Shown here: in pieces, positions 1 through 5,144 of the stretch
How positions within the stretch are numbered: the stretch's first letter is position 1
Layout of the letters: every line of letters starts with the position of its first letter
Assembly: GCA_902475515.1 (NCBI GenBank)
Contig: CABSAB010000095.1
Location: 1 to 6,255 of the forward strand
From: an uncultured Eubacteriales bacterium
Lineage (GTDB): Bacteria; Bacillota; Clostridia; Oscillospirales; Oscillospiraceae
Direction of reading: 5' to 3'
Length of the DNA stretch: 6,255 nt
The notes under the pieces: generated by a model
Database searches by the model: none
What the model saw: the letters and a program-made list of their open reading frames with translations, nothing else
What the model was told of the DNA's origin: nothing
Translations under genes and position numbers: made by a program

Positions 1-510
1 TAAATGGTGAAAAGGCATTGCAATACTGCCGTATTCGCCCCCGCCCATCAGGTCTACGATATCCGCCATCTGGCCAAAATTGACCGACACATAATGCTGA
101 ATATTCAAATCAAAGTTCTCGTTAAGGGTCTCCATGGCCTTTTCCGGACCGCCCATGGCATACGCATGGCCCAGCTTGGTCTTGACGCCCTCCCCGGGGA
201 TGGTCACCATGGTGTCCCGGGCAATGGAACACATCCGCAGCGTGCCGCTCTCTTTTTCAAAGCTCATCAGCAGGATACAGTCGGAGCGGCCCCGCTCTCC
301 TTCTTTTCCGTCCACACCGAAAATGGCATAGATCTCCGGCAGTTCCTCAGGGTCCTGCGCTTGTGCCGCCTGCTTTTCCTCCTCGGCCTTGACCTCCGCC
401 ATGGTCGGGGCCACCTCCAGGCGTTTTGCTGTAAACATATGCTCCATGCTCAGCTGAATGCCCAGCAAAATCGCCATGGCCGCCATGATCACAGCCAAAT
501 ATTTCTTCAT
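1..510 (-). CDS. LCP (LytR-CpsA-Psr) family wall-polymer ligase, N-terminal part (runs off left edge)
   Basis: The open frame reads leftward from ATG 508-510 and leaves the window after 170 codons with no stop, so the C-terminus is missing. A ribosome binding site (AAAGGAA, 519-525) lies 8 nt upstream and supports this start. Residues 4-20 form a hydrophobic signal anchor after MKK. Residues 30-58 are a charged, Ala/Glu-rich linker. The LCP domain begins near residue 60: FGVDG (64-68), GRSDCILLMS (74-83), the core SIARDTMVTIPG (95-106), KLGHAYAMGGP (112-122) and HYVSVNFGQMADIVDLMGG (139-157). The family is known to transfer undecaprenyl-linked glycopolymers such as teichoic acids or capsule to peptidoglycan, outside the membrane; the Arg/Asp residues of RSD and ARD bind the pyrophosphate. 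RSDC replaces the commoner RSDT. Residues 158-170 do not resemble the usual GGV-(D/E)-hydrophobic continuation. It lies after the nrd operon terminator, so it is probably its own unit. Family call secure; exact polymer unknown. Confidence 0.9.
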   Translation of the reverse strand, partial: MKKYLAVIMAAMAILLGIQLSMEHMFTAKRLEVAPTMAEVKAEEEKQAAQAQDPEELPEIYAIFGVDGKEGERGRSDCILLMSFEKESGTLRMCSIARDTMVTIPGEGVKTKLGHAYAMGGPEKAMETLNENFDLNIQHYVSVNFGQMADIVDLMGGGEYGSIAMPFHHL

Positions 511-577
511 ACAGGTACTTCCTTTCCGCCTGTTTTTCTCAGTATGTCCGTTTCCGGCATTTCCATGCGAAAAAGGC

Positions 578-612
578 AAAAAGGGACCCTGCCGTGAAAT
601 CTCATGGCAGGG
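578..612 (-). terminator. Rho-independent terminator ending the nrdD-nrdG-dut-membrane protein operon
   Basis: Arms at 587-597 and 602-612 (CCCTGCCGTGA / TCATGGCAGGG) pair over 11 bp with one G-U and a 4-nt loop. Read on the minus strand, the hairpin is followed after TCCC by two T5 runs (TTTTTGCCTTTTT, 582 down to 570). It starts 5 bp after the stop codon of the small membrane-protein gene (stop 618-620) and precedes the LCP gene start at 510. The T-tract is set back about 4 nt from the stem, which may weaken it. The 511-577 leader between it and the LCP gene shows no convincing promoter to my eye. Confidence 0.75.
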
Positions 613-617
613 TTTGT

Positions 618-1004
618 TTAAGATTCATTTCTGTGAAAGTCCACAAGCATCATTCCCAGGGCCAGAAATACATCCGCCAGGGCCGCCAGCAGGTGCCACC
701 AGGAAAACAGCATACAGACGATGTGAATCGCCGCATCCACTGTCAGCAGGATCACCATGCCGATGAGACCAACGCGCTTCTCTTTCACCACATCCCACAC
801 ATACATCACAATAACACCCACAACAATGCACGCCATAATGATTGTAAGAACAGGGCTGATTGCCAGGCAAAATACAAGCAAAAGCAAAATCCCACTAAAG
901 GATATGGCAGAAACGACATCTGTCACGAAAAAAACAATATTAACAATCAGACAGAGCGCGCAGAAGGCGGGTATAAGGATCCTCAGTATATTCCATTTCT
1001 TCAA
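618..1004 (-). CDS. Small multi-span membrane protein of unknown function, last gene of the nrd operon
   Basis: 128 residues, strongly hydrophobic. I do not recognise the family. Likely membrane spans are at about residues 8-28, 34-50, 52-72, 79-100 and 104-122, so four or five helices. There is a basic N-terminus (MKKW), a charged loop KEKR at 74-77 and a short polar tail (DFHRNES). No catalytic motif is visible. The start is TTG (1002-1004), chosen because GGGAGG (1014-1019) lies 9 nt upstream and because translation begins just 3 nt after the dut stop (1008-1010). The nearest ATG (994-996) is out of frame. The position between dut and a terminator indicates co-transcription with nrdD-nrdG-dut, but nothing in the protein shows a role in nucleotide metabolism; it may simply be read through. 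The TTG start, if right, would lower its translation relative to dut. Real gene likely from frame, spacing and membrane pattern; function unknown. Confidence 0.72.
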   Translation of the reverse strand: MKKWNILRILIPAFCALCLIVNIVFFVTDVVSAISFSGILLLLVFCLAISPVLTIIMACIVVGVIVMYVWDVVKEKRVGLIGMVILLTVDAAIHIVCMLFSWWHLLAALADVFLALGMMLVDFHRNES

Positions 1005-1007
1005 TAC

Positions 1008-1439
1008 TCAAATCCTCCCGGTGGAACCAAACCCCCCGGACCCGCGGGCTGTTTCATCCAGTGTATCCGTCTCTTCATAGGCCACCTGGACACAGGGCAT
1101 AATCACCAGCTGCGCTACCCGCTCAAAGGCTTCAATGGTCTGCGGTTCCTTTGAATGATTGTGCAGGGAAACCATCAGCTCTCCCCGGTAGTCCGCATCG
1201 ATCACACCGACCTTGTTGGCAGGAGCCAACCCCCGCTTGGTAGCCATGCCGCTTCGGGCAAAAACCAACCCCACATGTCCTTCAGGCACCGCGACAGCAA
1301 TCCCCGTATGGACCATCACAGTCTCCCCCGGGGCAACGGTAATAGGCGCGTCGGAATCTGTATATAGGTCTGCACCGGCAGCGGCGTCCGAACCATAGGT
1401 AGGCACCTTGGCCTGCTGTTTCAACCGCATAAACTTCAT
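1008..1439 (-). CDS. dut: dUTP diphosphatase (dUTPase), trimeric type
   Basis: Hydrolyses dUTP to dUMP and pyrophosphate in the cytoplasm. This keeps uracil out of DNA and feeds dUMP to thymidylate synthase. The 143 residues match the usual length of the trimeric family and all five motifs are present in order: motif 1 AAAGADLY (19-26), motif 2 ARSGMATKRG (61-70), motif 3 GVIDADYRGE (78-87) with the catalytic Asp83 and the sugar-stacking Tyr84, motif 4 FERVAQLVI (105-113), and the C-terminal nucleotide-closing motif 5 RGSGGFGSTG (132-141). The start ATG at 1437-1439 has AGGAG (1447-1451) 7 nt upstream and lies 1 nt after the nrdG stop, so translation is probably coupled. Its place directly behind nrdD-nrdG ties dUTP clean-up to anaerobic dNTP production. 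Complete and apparently functional. Confidence 0.97.
   Translation of the reverse strand: MKFMRLKQQAKVPTYGSDAAAGADLYTDSDAPITVAPGETVMVHTGIAVAVPEGHVGLVFARSGMATKRGLAPANKVGVIDADYRGELMVSLHNHSKEPQTIEAFERVAQLVIMPCVQVAYEETDTLDETARGSGGFGSTGRI
1014..1019 (-). promoter_or_regulatory. Ribosome binding site fixing the TTG start of the small membrane protein
   Basis: GGGAGG on the minus strand lies inside the last codons of dut (encoding Gly-Arg), 9 nt upstream of TTG 1002-1004. It overlaps the dut coding end, so ribosomes finishing dut could reinitiate directly. This site is the main reason for preferring the TTG start. Confidence 0.65.
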
Positions 1440-1440
1440 A

Positions 1441-1974
1441 TCAAGGCTCCTCTCTTCCGTCCCAAAGAACAGCTTTCCCCGCCTCCAGGCTTTTAGATAT
1501 ATCGATCAGGCGTTGGTTTTCCGAACCCCGAAACCGGAGGGACAAATTCTTCTCCGCCAGGTGGAACTCCCCATCCACCAGCACATCCAGATTACTTAGC
1601 AAAGCCATGGTGACCGCCGGGTCTCCCAGCTTTCCGGAAAGCAAGTCTGTTTCCAGGGTATAGCCGGAATAGCACCAGATGGTTTTATTCGGAAATTTCT
1701 CCCGGACCGCGGCTGTCAGCTTCAGCATTTCCGGCTGGTTCTCCGGCTCCATTGGTTCGCCGCCCAGCAGCGTCAGTCCCCGGATATAGGGCTTTTCAAG
1801 ACCCTTCAGTATCGCTTCCCGCACTGCGTCCGTATAGGGCTCACCATAGGCAAAATCCCAGGTCTCCGGGTTAAAACAGCCCTTACAGTGGTGCCGGCAG
1901 CCCGAGACGAACAGGCTCACCCGCAGGCCCGGTCCATTGGCAATATCCCGCCATTTAATGGTCGCATAATTCAC
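1441..1974 (-). CDS. nrdG: Anaerobic ribonucleoside-triphosphate reductase activating protein (radical SAM)
   Basis: Activase of the class III ribonucleotide reductase. It uses a [4Fe-4S] cluster and S-adenosylmethionine to install the glycyl radical on NrdD. The radical-SAM CX3CX2C motif is intact: Cys26, Cys30 and Cys33 in SGCRHHCKGC (24-33), followed by FNPETW as is usual for NrdG. GGEP at 71-74 is the SAM-binding motif. The length of 177 residues is near the family norm. The start is GTG (1972-1974), overlapping the nrdD stop by 4 nt in GTGA (1971-1974), with a GAGGGTGA-like weak Shine-Dalgarno inside the nrdD end. The overlap implies translational coupling to nrdD, sensible for a partner needed in small amounts. 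The N-terminus MNYATIKWRDIANGPGLR matches the family pattern, which supports this start. No missing residues seen. Confidence 0.97.
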   Translation of the reverse strand: MNYATIKWRDIANGPGLRVSLFVSGCRHHCKGCFNPETWDFAYGEPYTDAVREAILKGLEKPYIRGLTLLGGEPMEPENQPEMLKLTAAVREKFPNKTIWCYSGYTLETDLLSGKLGDPAVTMALLSNLDVLVDGEFHLAEKNLSLRFRGSENQRLIDISKSLEAGKAVLWDGREEP

Positions 1975-4100
1975 AGGTGCATCACCCTCGACTTGATCTC
2001 TTTGGTCTTTCCCTCATTCCAGAAGTTCTCTCCCAGATAACCGCAGGTCCGGCGGGTCACATTCATCTTAGATTGGTCCTTATTGCCGCAGTTGGGGCAT
2101 TCCCATTCATTGTCATCATTGATGATGATCTCTCCATCGAAGCCGCAAACCTGGCAATAGTCGCTCTTGGTATTGAACTCCGCATATTGGATATGGTCAT
2201 AGATATACTTAACAACTTCCGACAGGGCAGTGAGATTTCCCGTCATATTGGGGATCTCCACATAGCTGATGGAACCACCGGAGGAGATGGCCTGGAATTG
2301 GCTCTCAAAGTCGAACTTGGAGAAGGCGTCGATATTCTCCCGCACATCCACATGATAGGAGTTGGTGTAATAGCCCTTGTCCGTCACATTGGGAATGGAG
2401 CCAAACCGCTCCTTATCGATCCGTGCAAAACGATAGCACAAAGACTCTGCCGGAGTGCCGTACAATGCAAAGCCAATACCCGTTTCCTGCTTCCAGCGGT
2501 CACAGGTTTCACGGAGGTGCTTCATGACCCGGACGGCAAACTCCTCCCCTACCGGGTCCGTCTGGCTGACGCCCTTCATCAGCAACGTCATCTCATACAG
2601 GCCGATATACCCCAGGGAAATCGTGGAATAGCCCCCATAGAGGAACTGGTCGATGGTCTCGCCGCTTTGCAGGCGGGCAATCGCACCGTACTGCCAATGC
2701 ACAGGGCTTACGTCGCTCTTAACGCCCTTGAGGGCATTGTGGCGGCACATAAGGGCCTCAAAGCACAGCTCCAGCCGTTCCTCGAGGAGCTTCCAGAATG
2801 CATCCTCATCCCCTTTTGCCAGAATGCCGATTTGGGGCAGGTTGAGGGATACGACGCCCTGATTGAAGCGTCCCTCGAACTTATAGTTTCCGTTCTCATC
2901 CTTCCAGGGCGCCAGGAACGAGCGGCAGCCCATGGGCGCAAAAACATTCCCCTCATAGTTCTCTTTCATCTTTTTGGCGGAAATATAGTCCGGGTACATC
3001 CGTTTTGCAGAGCACTTCACCGCCAGCCGGGTGATATCGTCATACTTTCCGCCCTTGAGGCAGTTGTTTTCATCCAGCACATACACCAGCTTGGGGAACG
3101 CCGGGGTCACATACACACCGGCAGCATTCTTGATACCCTCCAGCCGCTGCTTGAGAATCTCCTCAATGATCATGGCGTTCTCCTCAATGTAAGGGTCCCC
3201 CTCCTTGAGGTACAAGAACAGCGTTACAAAGGGCGACTGGCCGTTGGTTGTCATCAGAGTATTGATCTGATACTGGATGGTCTGGACGCCGGATTTCAGC
3301 TCCTCCCGGAGGCGCTCCTGGACAAGCTTCTCAATGAGCGCCTCAGAGACCTGCTCTCCCTCACACTCCGCCATGATCTTTCTGCGAAACTTCTTATAGC
3401 TCTTCCGCAGGTATTTTCCCAAATGGCTCACATCCACACTCTGGCCGCCATATTGATTGGAGGCCACATTGGCGATGATCTGCGTCATGACATTGCAGGC
3501 CACCTGGAAGCTTTTAGGCGATTCAATGAGCTTGCCGTTCATCATGGTGCCATTGTCCAGCATATCCTCAATATTGATTAAGCAGCAGTTGAAAATGGGC
3601 TGCACAAAATAGTCCGCATCATGGAAATGGATCACGCCGTCGTCATGAGCCTTGGAGATCTTCTCCGGCAGCAGGATGCGTCGGGTCAGGTCTCGGGAGA
3701 CCTCACCGGCAATATAGTCCCGCTGGGTGGAGGCGATCACGGTATTCTTGTTGCTGTTCTCCTCCGCCAGCTCCTTATTGGTATTGTGCAGCAGGCTCAG
3801 AATGCTCTCATCCGTGGTATTCTGCTTCCGCACCAGTGCCCGGGTATAACGGTAGATGATATAGCTCTTGGCCAGGGCATACTTGTCCAGCTCCATGAGC
3901 TTGGACTCCACCATGTCCTGAATATCCTCCACCAAAAGGCGGTTCTTGCGGCGGTTTTCGATGCTGCGTGCAATTCCCCGGACCTGCTCCGAAGAAATGC
4001 GCTCATCTTCCTCCACGGAAAGATTCGCTTTTTCAATGGCCGCAACAATCTTAGCGGCATCAAATTCGACTGTGGAGCCGTCTCGTTTTACAACCTGCAT
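1971..4100 (-). CDS. nrdD: Anaerobic (class III) ribonucleoside-triphosphate reductase, catalytic subunit
   Basis: Reduces ribonucleoside triphosphates to dNTPs by glycyl-radical chemistry in the absence of oxygen; in the E. coli enzyme formate is the electron donor. 709 residues, close to the E. coli protein (about 712). The N-terminal ATP-cone (about 3-90, starting VVKRDGSTVEFDAAKI) is the allosteric activity domain. The catalytic barrel carries HFHDADYF (158-165), Cys172 in FNCC and Cys392 in PMGCRSFL; these align with the two active-site cysteines of the E. coli enzyme as I recall its sequence. GYIGLYE and TDKGYYTNS segments are also conserved. The C-terminus has a Zn site, Cys649, Cys652, Cys668 and Cys671, then the glycyl-radical motif RRTCGYLG with Gly687. 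The start ATG 4098-4100 has a perfect AGGAGG (4109-4114) 8 nt upstream. First gene of the operon with nrdG, dut and a membrane protein. Two NrdR-like boxes upstream suggest repression when dNTPs are high. All key residues present. Confidence 0.98.
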   Translation of the reverse strand: MQVVKRDGSTVEFDAAKIVAAIEKANLSVEEDERISSEQVRGIARSIENRRKNRLLVEDIQDMVESKLMELDKYALAKSYIIYRYTRALVRKQNTTDESILSLLHNTNKELAEENSNKNTVIASTQRDYIAGEVSRDLTRRILLPEKISKAHDDGVIHFHDADYFVQPIFNCCLINIEDMLDNGTMMNGKLIESPKSFQVACNVMTQIIANVASNQYGGQSVDVSHLGKYLRKSYKKFRRKIMAECEGEQVSEALIEKLVQERLREELKSGVQTIQYQINTLMTTNGQSPFVTLFLYLKEGDPYIEENAMIIEEILKQRLEGIKNAAGVYVTPAFPKLVYVLDENNCLKGGKYDDITRLAVKCSAKRMYPDYISAKKMKENYEGNVFAPMGCRSFLAPWKDENGNYKFEGRFNQGVVSLNLPQIGILAKGDEDAFWKLLEERLELCFEALMCRHNALKGVKSDVSPVHWQYGAIARLQSGETIDQFLYGGYSTISLGYIGLYEMTLLMKGVSQTDPVGEEFAVRVMKHLRETCDRWKQETGIGFALYGTPAESLCYRFARIDKERFGSIPNVTDKGYYTNSYHVDVRENIDAFSKFDFESQFQAISSGGSISYVEIPNMTGNLTALSEVVKYIYDHIQYAEFNTKSDYCQVCGFDGEIIINDDNEWECPNCGNKDQSKMNVTRRTCGYLGENFWNEGKTKEIKSRVMHL

Positions 4101-4189
4101 ACTTTCTACCTCCTGCTTGGAAAAAACCTTTCTCTATCTCCAGTTTCGAAAAAACTATACAAAATCTTCATGTTTTGTCGGCAGGCTCT

Positions 4190-4217
4190 ATTATAGCATA
4201 CGACGGACGGAATGCAA
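4190..4217 (-). promoter_or_regulatory. Predicted nrdD operon promoter with extended -10
   Basis: On the minus strand, a perfect -10 TATAAT (4195-4190) is preceded by TGC, giving an extended -10. A partial -35 TTGCAT (4217-4212) lies 16 bp upstream. The extended -10 can make up for the poor -35. The implied transcript start is near 4183, leaving a leader of about 80 nt before the nrdD ATG. Confidence 0.7.
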
Positions 4218-4226
4218 TAACATTTT

Positions 4227-4240
4227 CACAACATTTTGTG
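4227..4240. promoter_or_regulatory. NrdR-box-like site 1 (proximal to nrdD promoter)
   Basis: CACAACATTTTGTG is a near palindrome (CACAA, 4-nt centre, TTGTG). It matches the NrdR box as I recall it (CACWAYATATWGTG) at all but one position. It ends 9 bp upstream of the predicted nrdD -35. NrdR is an ATP-cone/zinc-ribbon repressor of ribonucleotide reductase genes that responds to ATP/dATP. The site is called by eye against a remembered consensus. Confidence 0.7.
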
Positions 4241-4256
4241 TCATAACGTTTACGAA

Positions 4257-4270
4257 ATCCACATATTGTG
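4257..4270. promoter_or_regulatory. NrdR-box-like site 2 (distal)
   Basis: ATCCACATATTGTG fits the same consensus at 11 of 14 positions, and its inner part CACATATTGTG is nearly symmetric. Its centre is 30 bp from that of site 1, about three helical turns. This resembles the paired boxes, about 31-32 bp apart centre to centre, described for NrdR targets. The pairing is what makes this weaker site credible. Confidence 0.6.
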
Positions 4271-4368
4271 CTTTTTTATCGGTTTTTGCAGCATTCGATC
4301 TCAATGGTGGGGCCAGGTTTCCATAACCCCAGCAAGCTGCAACCGATTGTCTATGCAGTCTTTTCAGC

Positions 4369-4397
4369 TTGTTCCAATGCAGTGGCTATGCTATAAT
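4369..4397 (+). promoter_or_regulatory. Predicted promoter of the DUF2461-like gene, extended -10
   Basis: TATAAT at 4392-4397 is preceded by TGC (extended -10). TTGTTC at 4369-4374 is a partial -35 with a 17-bp spacer. The start of transcription would be near 4404, some 35 nt before the ATG at 4439. Confidence 0.7.
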
Positions 4398-4438
4398 AAC
4401 ATAAATTGTACCGCACAAACTGAACAAGGAGACCGCCT

Positions 4439-5089
4439 ATGGATACCGCCCCGATTCTACATTTTGTATCTGACTGGACCGCCCATTACAATCCCACCTG
4501 GTTCCAGGAGCACACTGCCGGTTATCAGCGAGCCCGTGACACATTGGAGCAGCTGGCCGTTAGCCTGAATCAGGGCATTCGTGAGTTTGATCCCGGCATC
4601 CTCCGGCTTCGGCCCAAGGACATGATCCCGGATATCCAGCCCGACAAACCTTCCCTGCGCATTCACATTGCGCCCAAGGGTATGCGCCCCATTCCCGTAG
4701 GCTACTATCTCTGTATTCGTGCCGGGAACCGTTCCTTTCTCAGCGGTGGACTGTATTCCAATATGTTTGCCGCTGCGGCTGATCTGGTCCGGAATCAAAT
4801 CATATCGGATCCCCTGACCTGGAATCAGCTTGTTCAGGCGCGCAGCTTTCAGGACCACTTTCTCCTGATGGGCCAAGAATTAAAACACTTCCCTTCCGGC
4901 TATGATCCTGGACACATACACGCCAAATACCTTCAGCAAAACAACTGGTATGTACGCTATCCCATTCAGGATGCAACGCTGCTGCTGCCTGATGCTCTGG
5001 AGGCTGTAGCACTCCAGATGTTTCGGGCCATGTCGCCTCTGGTGCAGTTTCTTAACCAAGCCATGCGGACGTTTCATCTTCCAGATTGA
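4439..5089 (+). CDS. DUF2461-family (TIGR02453-like) protein of unknown function
   Basis: 216 residues, cytoplasmic by appearance, with no signal peptide or membrane span. The DUF2461 pattern is recognisable: an N-terminal helix region FVSDWTAHYNPTWFQEHTAGY (9-29) resembling the family's N-x-x-x-WF...Y segment, then RLRPKDMIPDIQPDKPSLRIH in the place of the usual R-F-S-K-D-K-T-P-Y-K block. Next come the central GYYLCIRAGNRSFLSGGLY, matching the family's YLHIEPGxSFLxGGIW, and LKHFPSGYDPGHIH, matching the PKGYDPDHP segment. The biochemical role of the family is not known to me, and this copy is divergent in the middle block. Start ATG 4439-4441 with AAGGAG (4426-4431) 7 nt upstream is convincing. 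It is transcribed alone, divergently from nrdD, and converges on the flavoenzyme gene with a shared terminator. The NrdR-like sites lie 100 bp or more upstream of its promoter, so shared control with nrdD is not implied. Confidence 0.85.
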   Translation: MDTAPILHFVSDWTAHYNPTWFQEHTAGYQRARDTLEQLAVSLNQGIREFDPGILRLRPKDMIPDIQPDKPSLRIHIAPKGMRPIPVGYYLCIRAGNRSFLSGGLYSNMFAAAADLVRNQIISDPLTWNQLVQARSFQDHFLLMGQELKHFPSGYDPGHIHAKYLQQNNWYVRYPIQDATLLLPDALEAVALQMFRAMSPLVQFLNQAMRTFHLPD

Positions 5090-5100
5090 GCACAAACGAA

Positions 5101-5134
5101 AAACCGGCGTCCCGATTCTTCAGGACGCCGGTTT
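5101..5134. terminator. Bidirectional Rho-independent terminator between convergent genes
   Basis: A perfect 12-bp inverted repeat, AAACCGGCGTCC (5101-5112) and GGACGCCGGTTT (5123-5134), surrounds a 10-nt loop. On the minus strand the stem runs into TTTTTCGTTT, a good T-tract for the flavoenzyme gene. On the plus strand it ends in TTTCCT, weaker, for the DUF2461-like gene. It sits 11 bp after the plus-strand stop and 10 bp before the minus-strand stop. Confidence 0.88.
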
Positions 5135-5144
5135 CCTATCCAGT

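Larger units (their letters stand above)
4101..4438. other. Divergent intergenic regulatory region between nrdD and the DUF2461-like gene
   Basis: 338 bp without a gene, clearly AT-richer than the flanking coding sequence. From left to right it holds the nrdD leader and ribosome binding site (4101-4183), the nrdD promoter (4190-4217, minus strand), two NrdR-like boxes (4227-4240, 4257-4270) and the plus-strand promoter (4369-4397) with its ribosome binding site (4426-4431). I see nothing convincing in 4271-4368. No riboswitch fold was recognised. Confidence 0.8.

Noticed and set aside
511..577. Promoter for the LCP gene
   Set aside because: A CATACT-like -10 is present on the minus strand but no -35 at proper spacing; too weak to call. 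The gene may depend on read-through or on a promoter I cannot recognise.
4..597. 197-codon plus-strand frame over the left edge
   Set aside because: It is antisense to the LCP gene and crosses the operon terminator; the product is His/Leu/Arg-rich with no domain.
594..1154. 186-codon plus-strand frame opposite the membrane protein and dut
   Set aside because: The composition (His, Asn, Gln, Lys-rich, low complexity) is typical of the complement of hydrophobic coding sequence, and the minus-strand reading has operon spacing and ribosome binding sites.
1977..3581. 534-codon open frame on the plus strand opposite nrdD
   Set aside because: It lies entirely antisense to nrdD, whose protein is full length with every catalytic motif. 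The plus-strand product has no recognisable domain and no good ribosome binding site. Long antisense frames arise from codon bias in GC-rich genes.
4112..4185. Possible pairing of CCTGC (4185-4181) with GCAGG of the nrdD ribosome binding site (4116-4112), both minus strand
   Set aside because: Only 5 bp, with no extension on either side, and the 5' partner lies at the predicted transcription start so may not be fully transcribed. Two other small stems in the leader are AT-rich and weak. Not enough to claim a riboswitch or attenuator.
3621..4196. 191-codon plus-strand frame over the start of nrdD
   Set aside because: Antisense to the nrdD ATP-cone coding region and running through the nrdD promoter region; no family resemblance.
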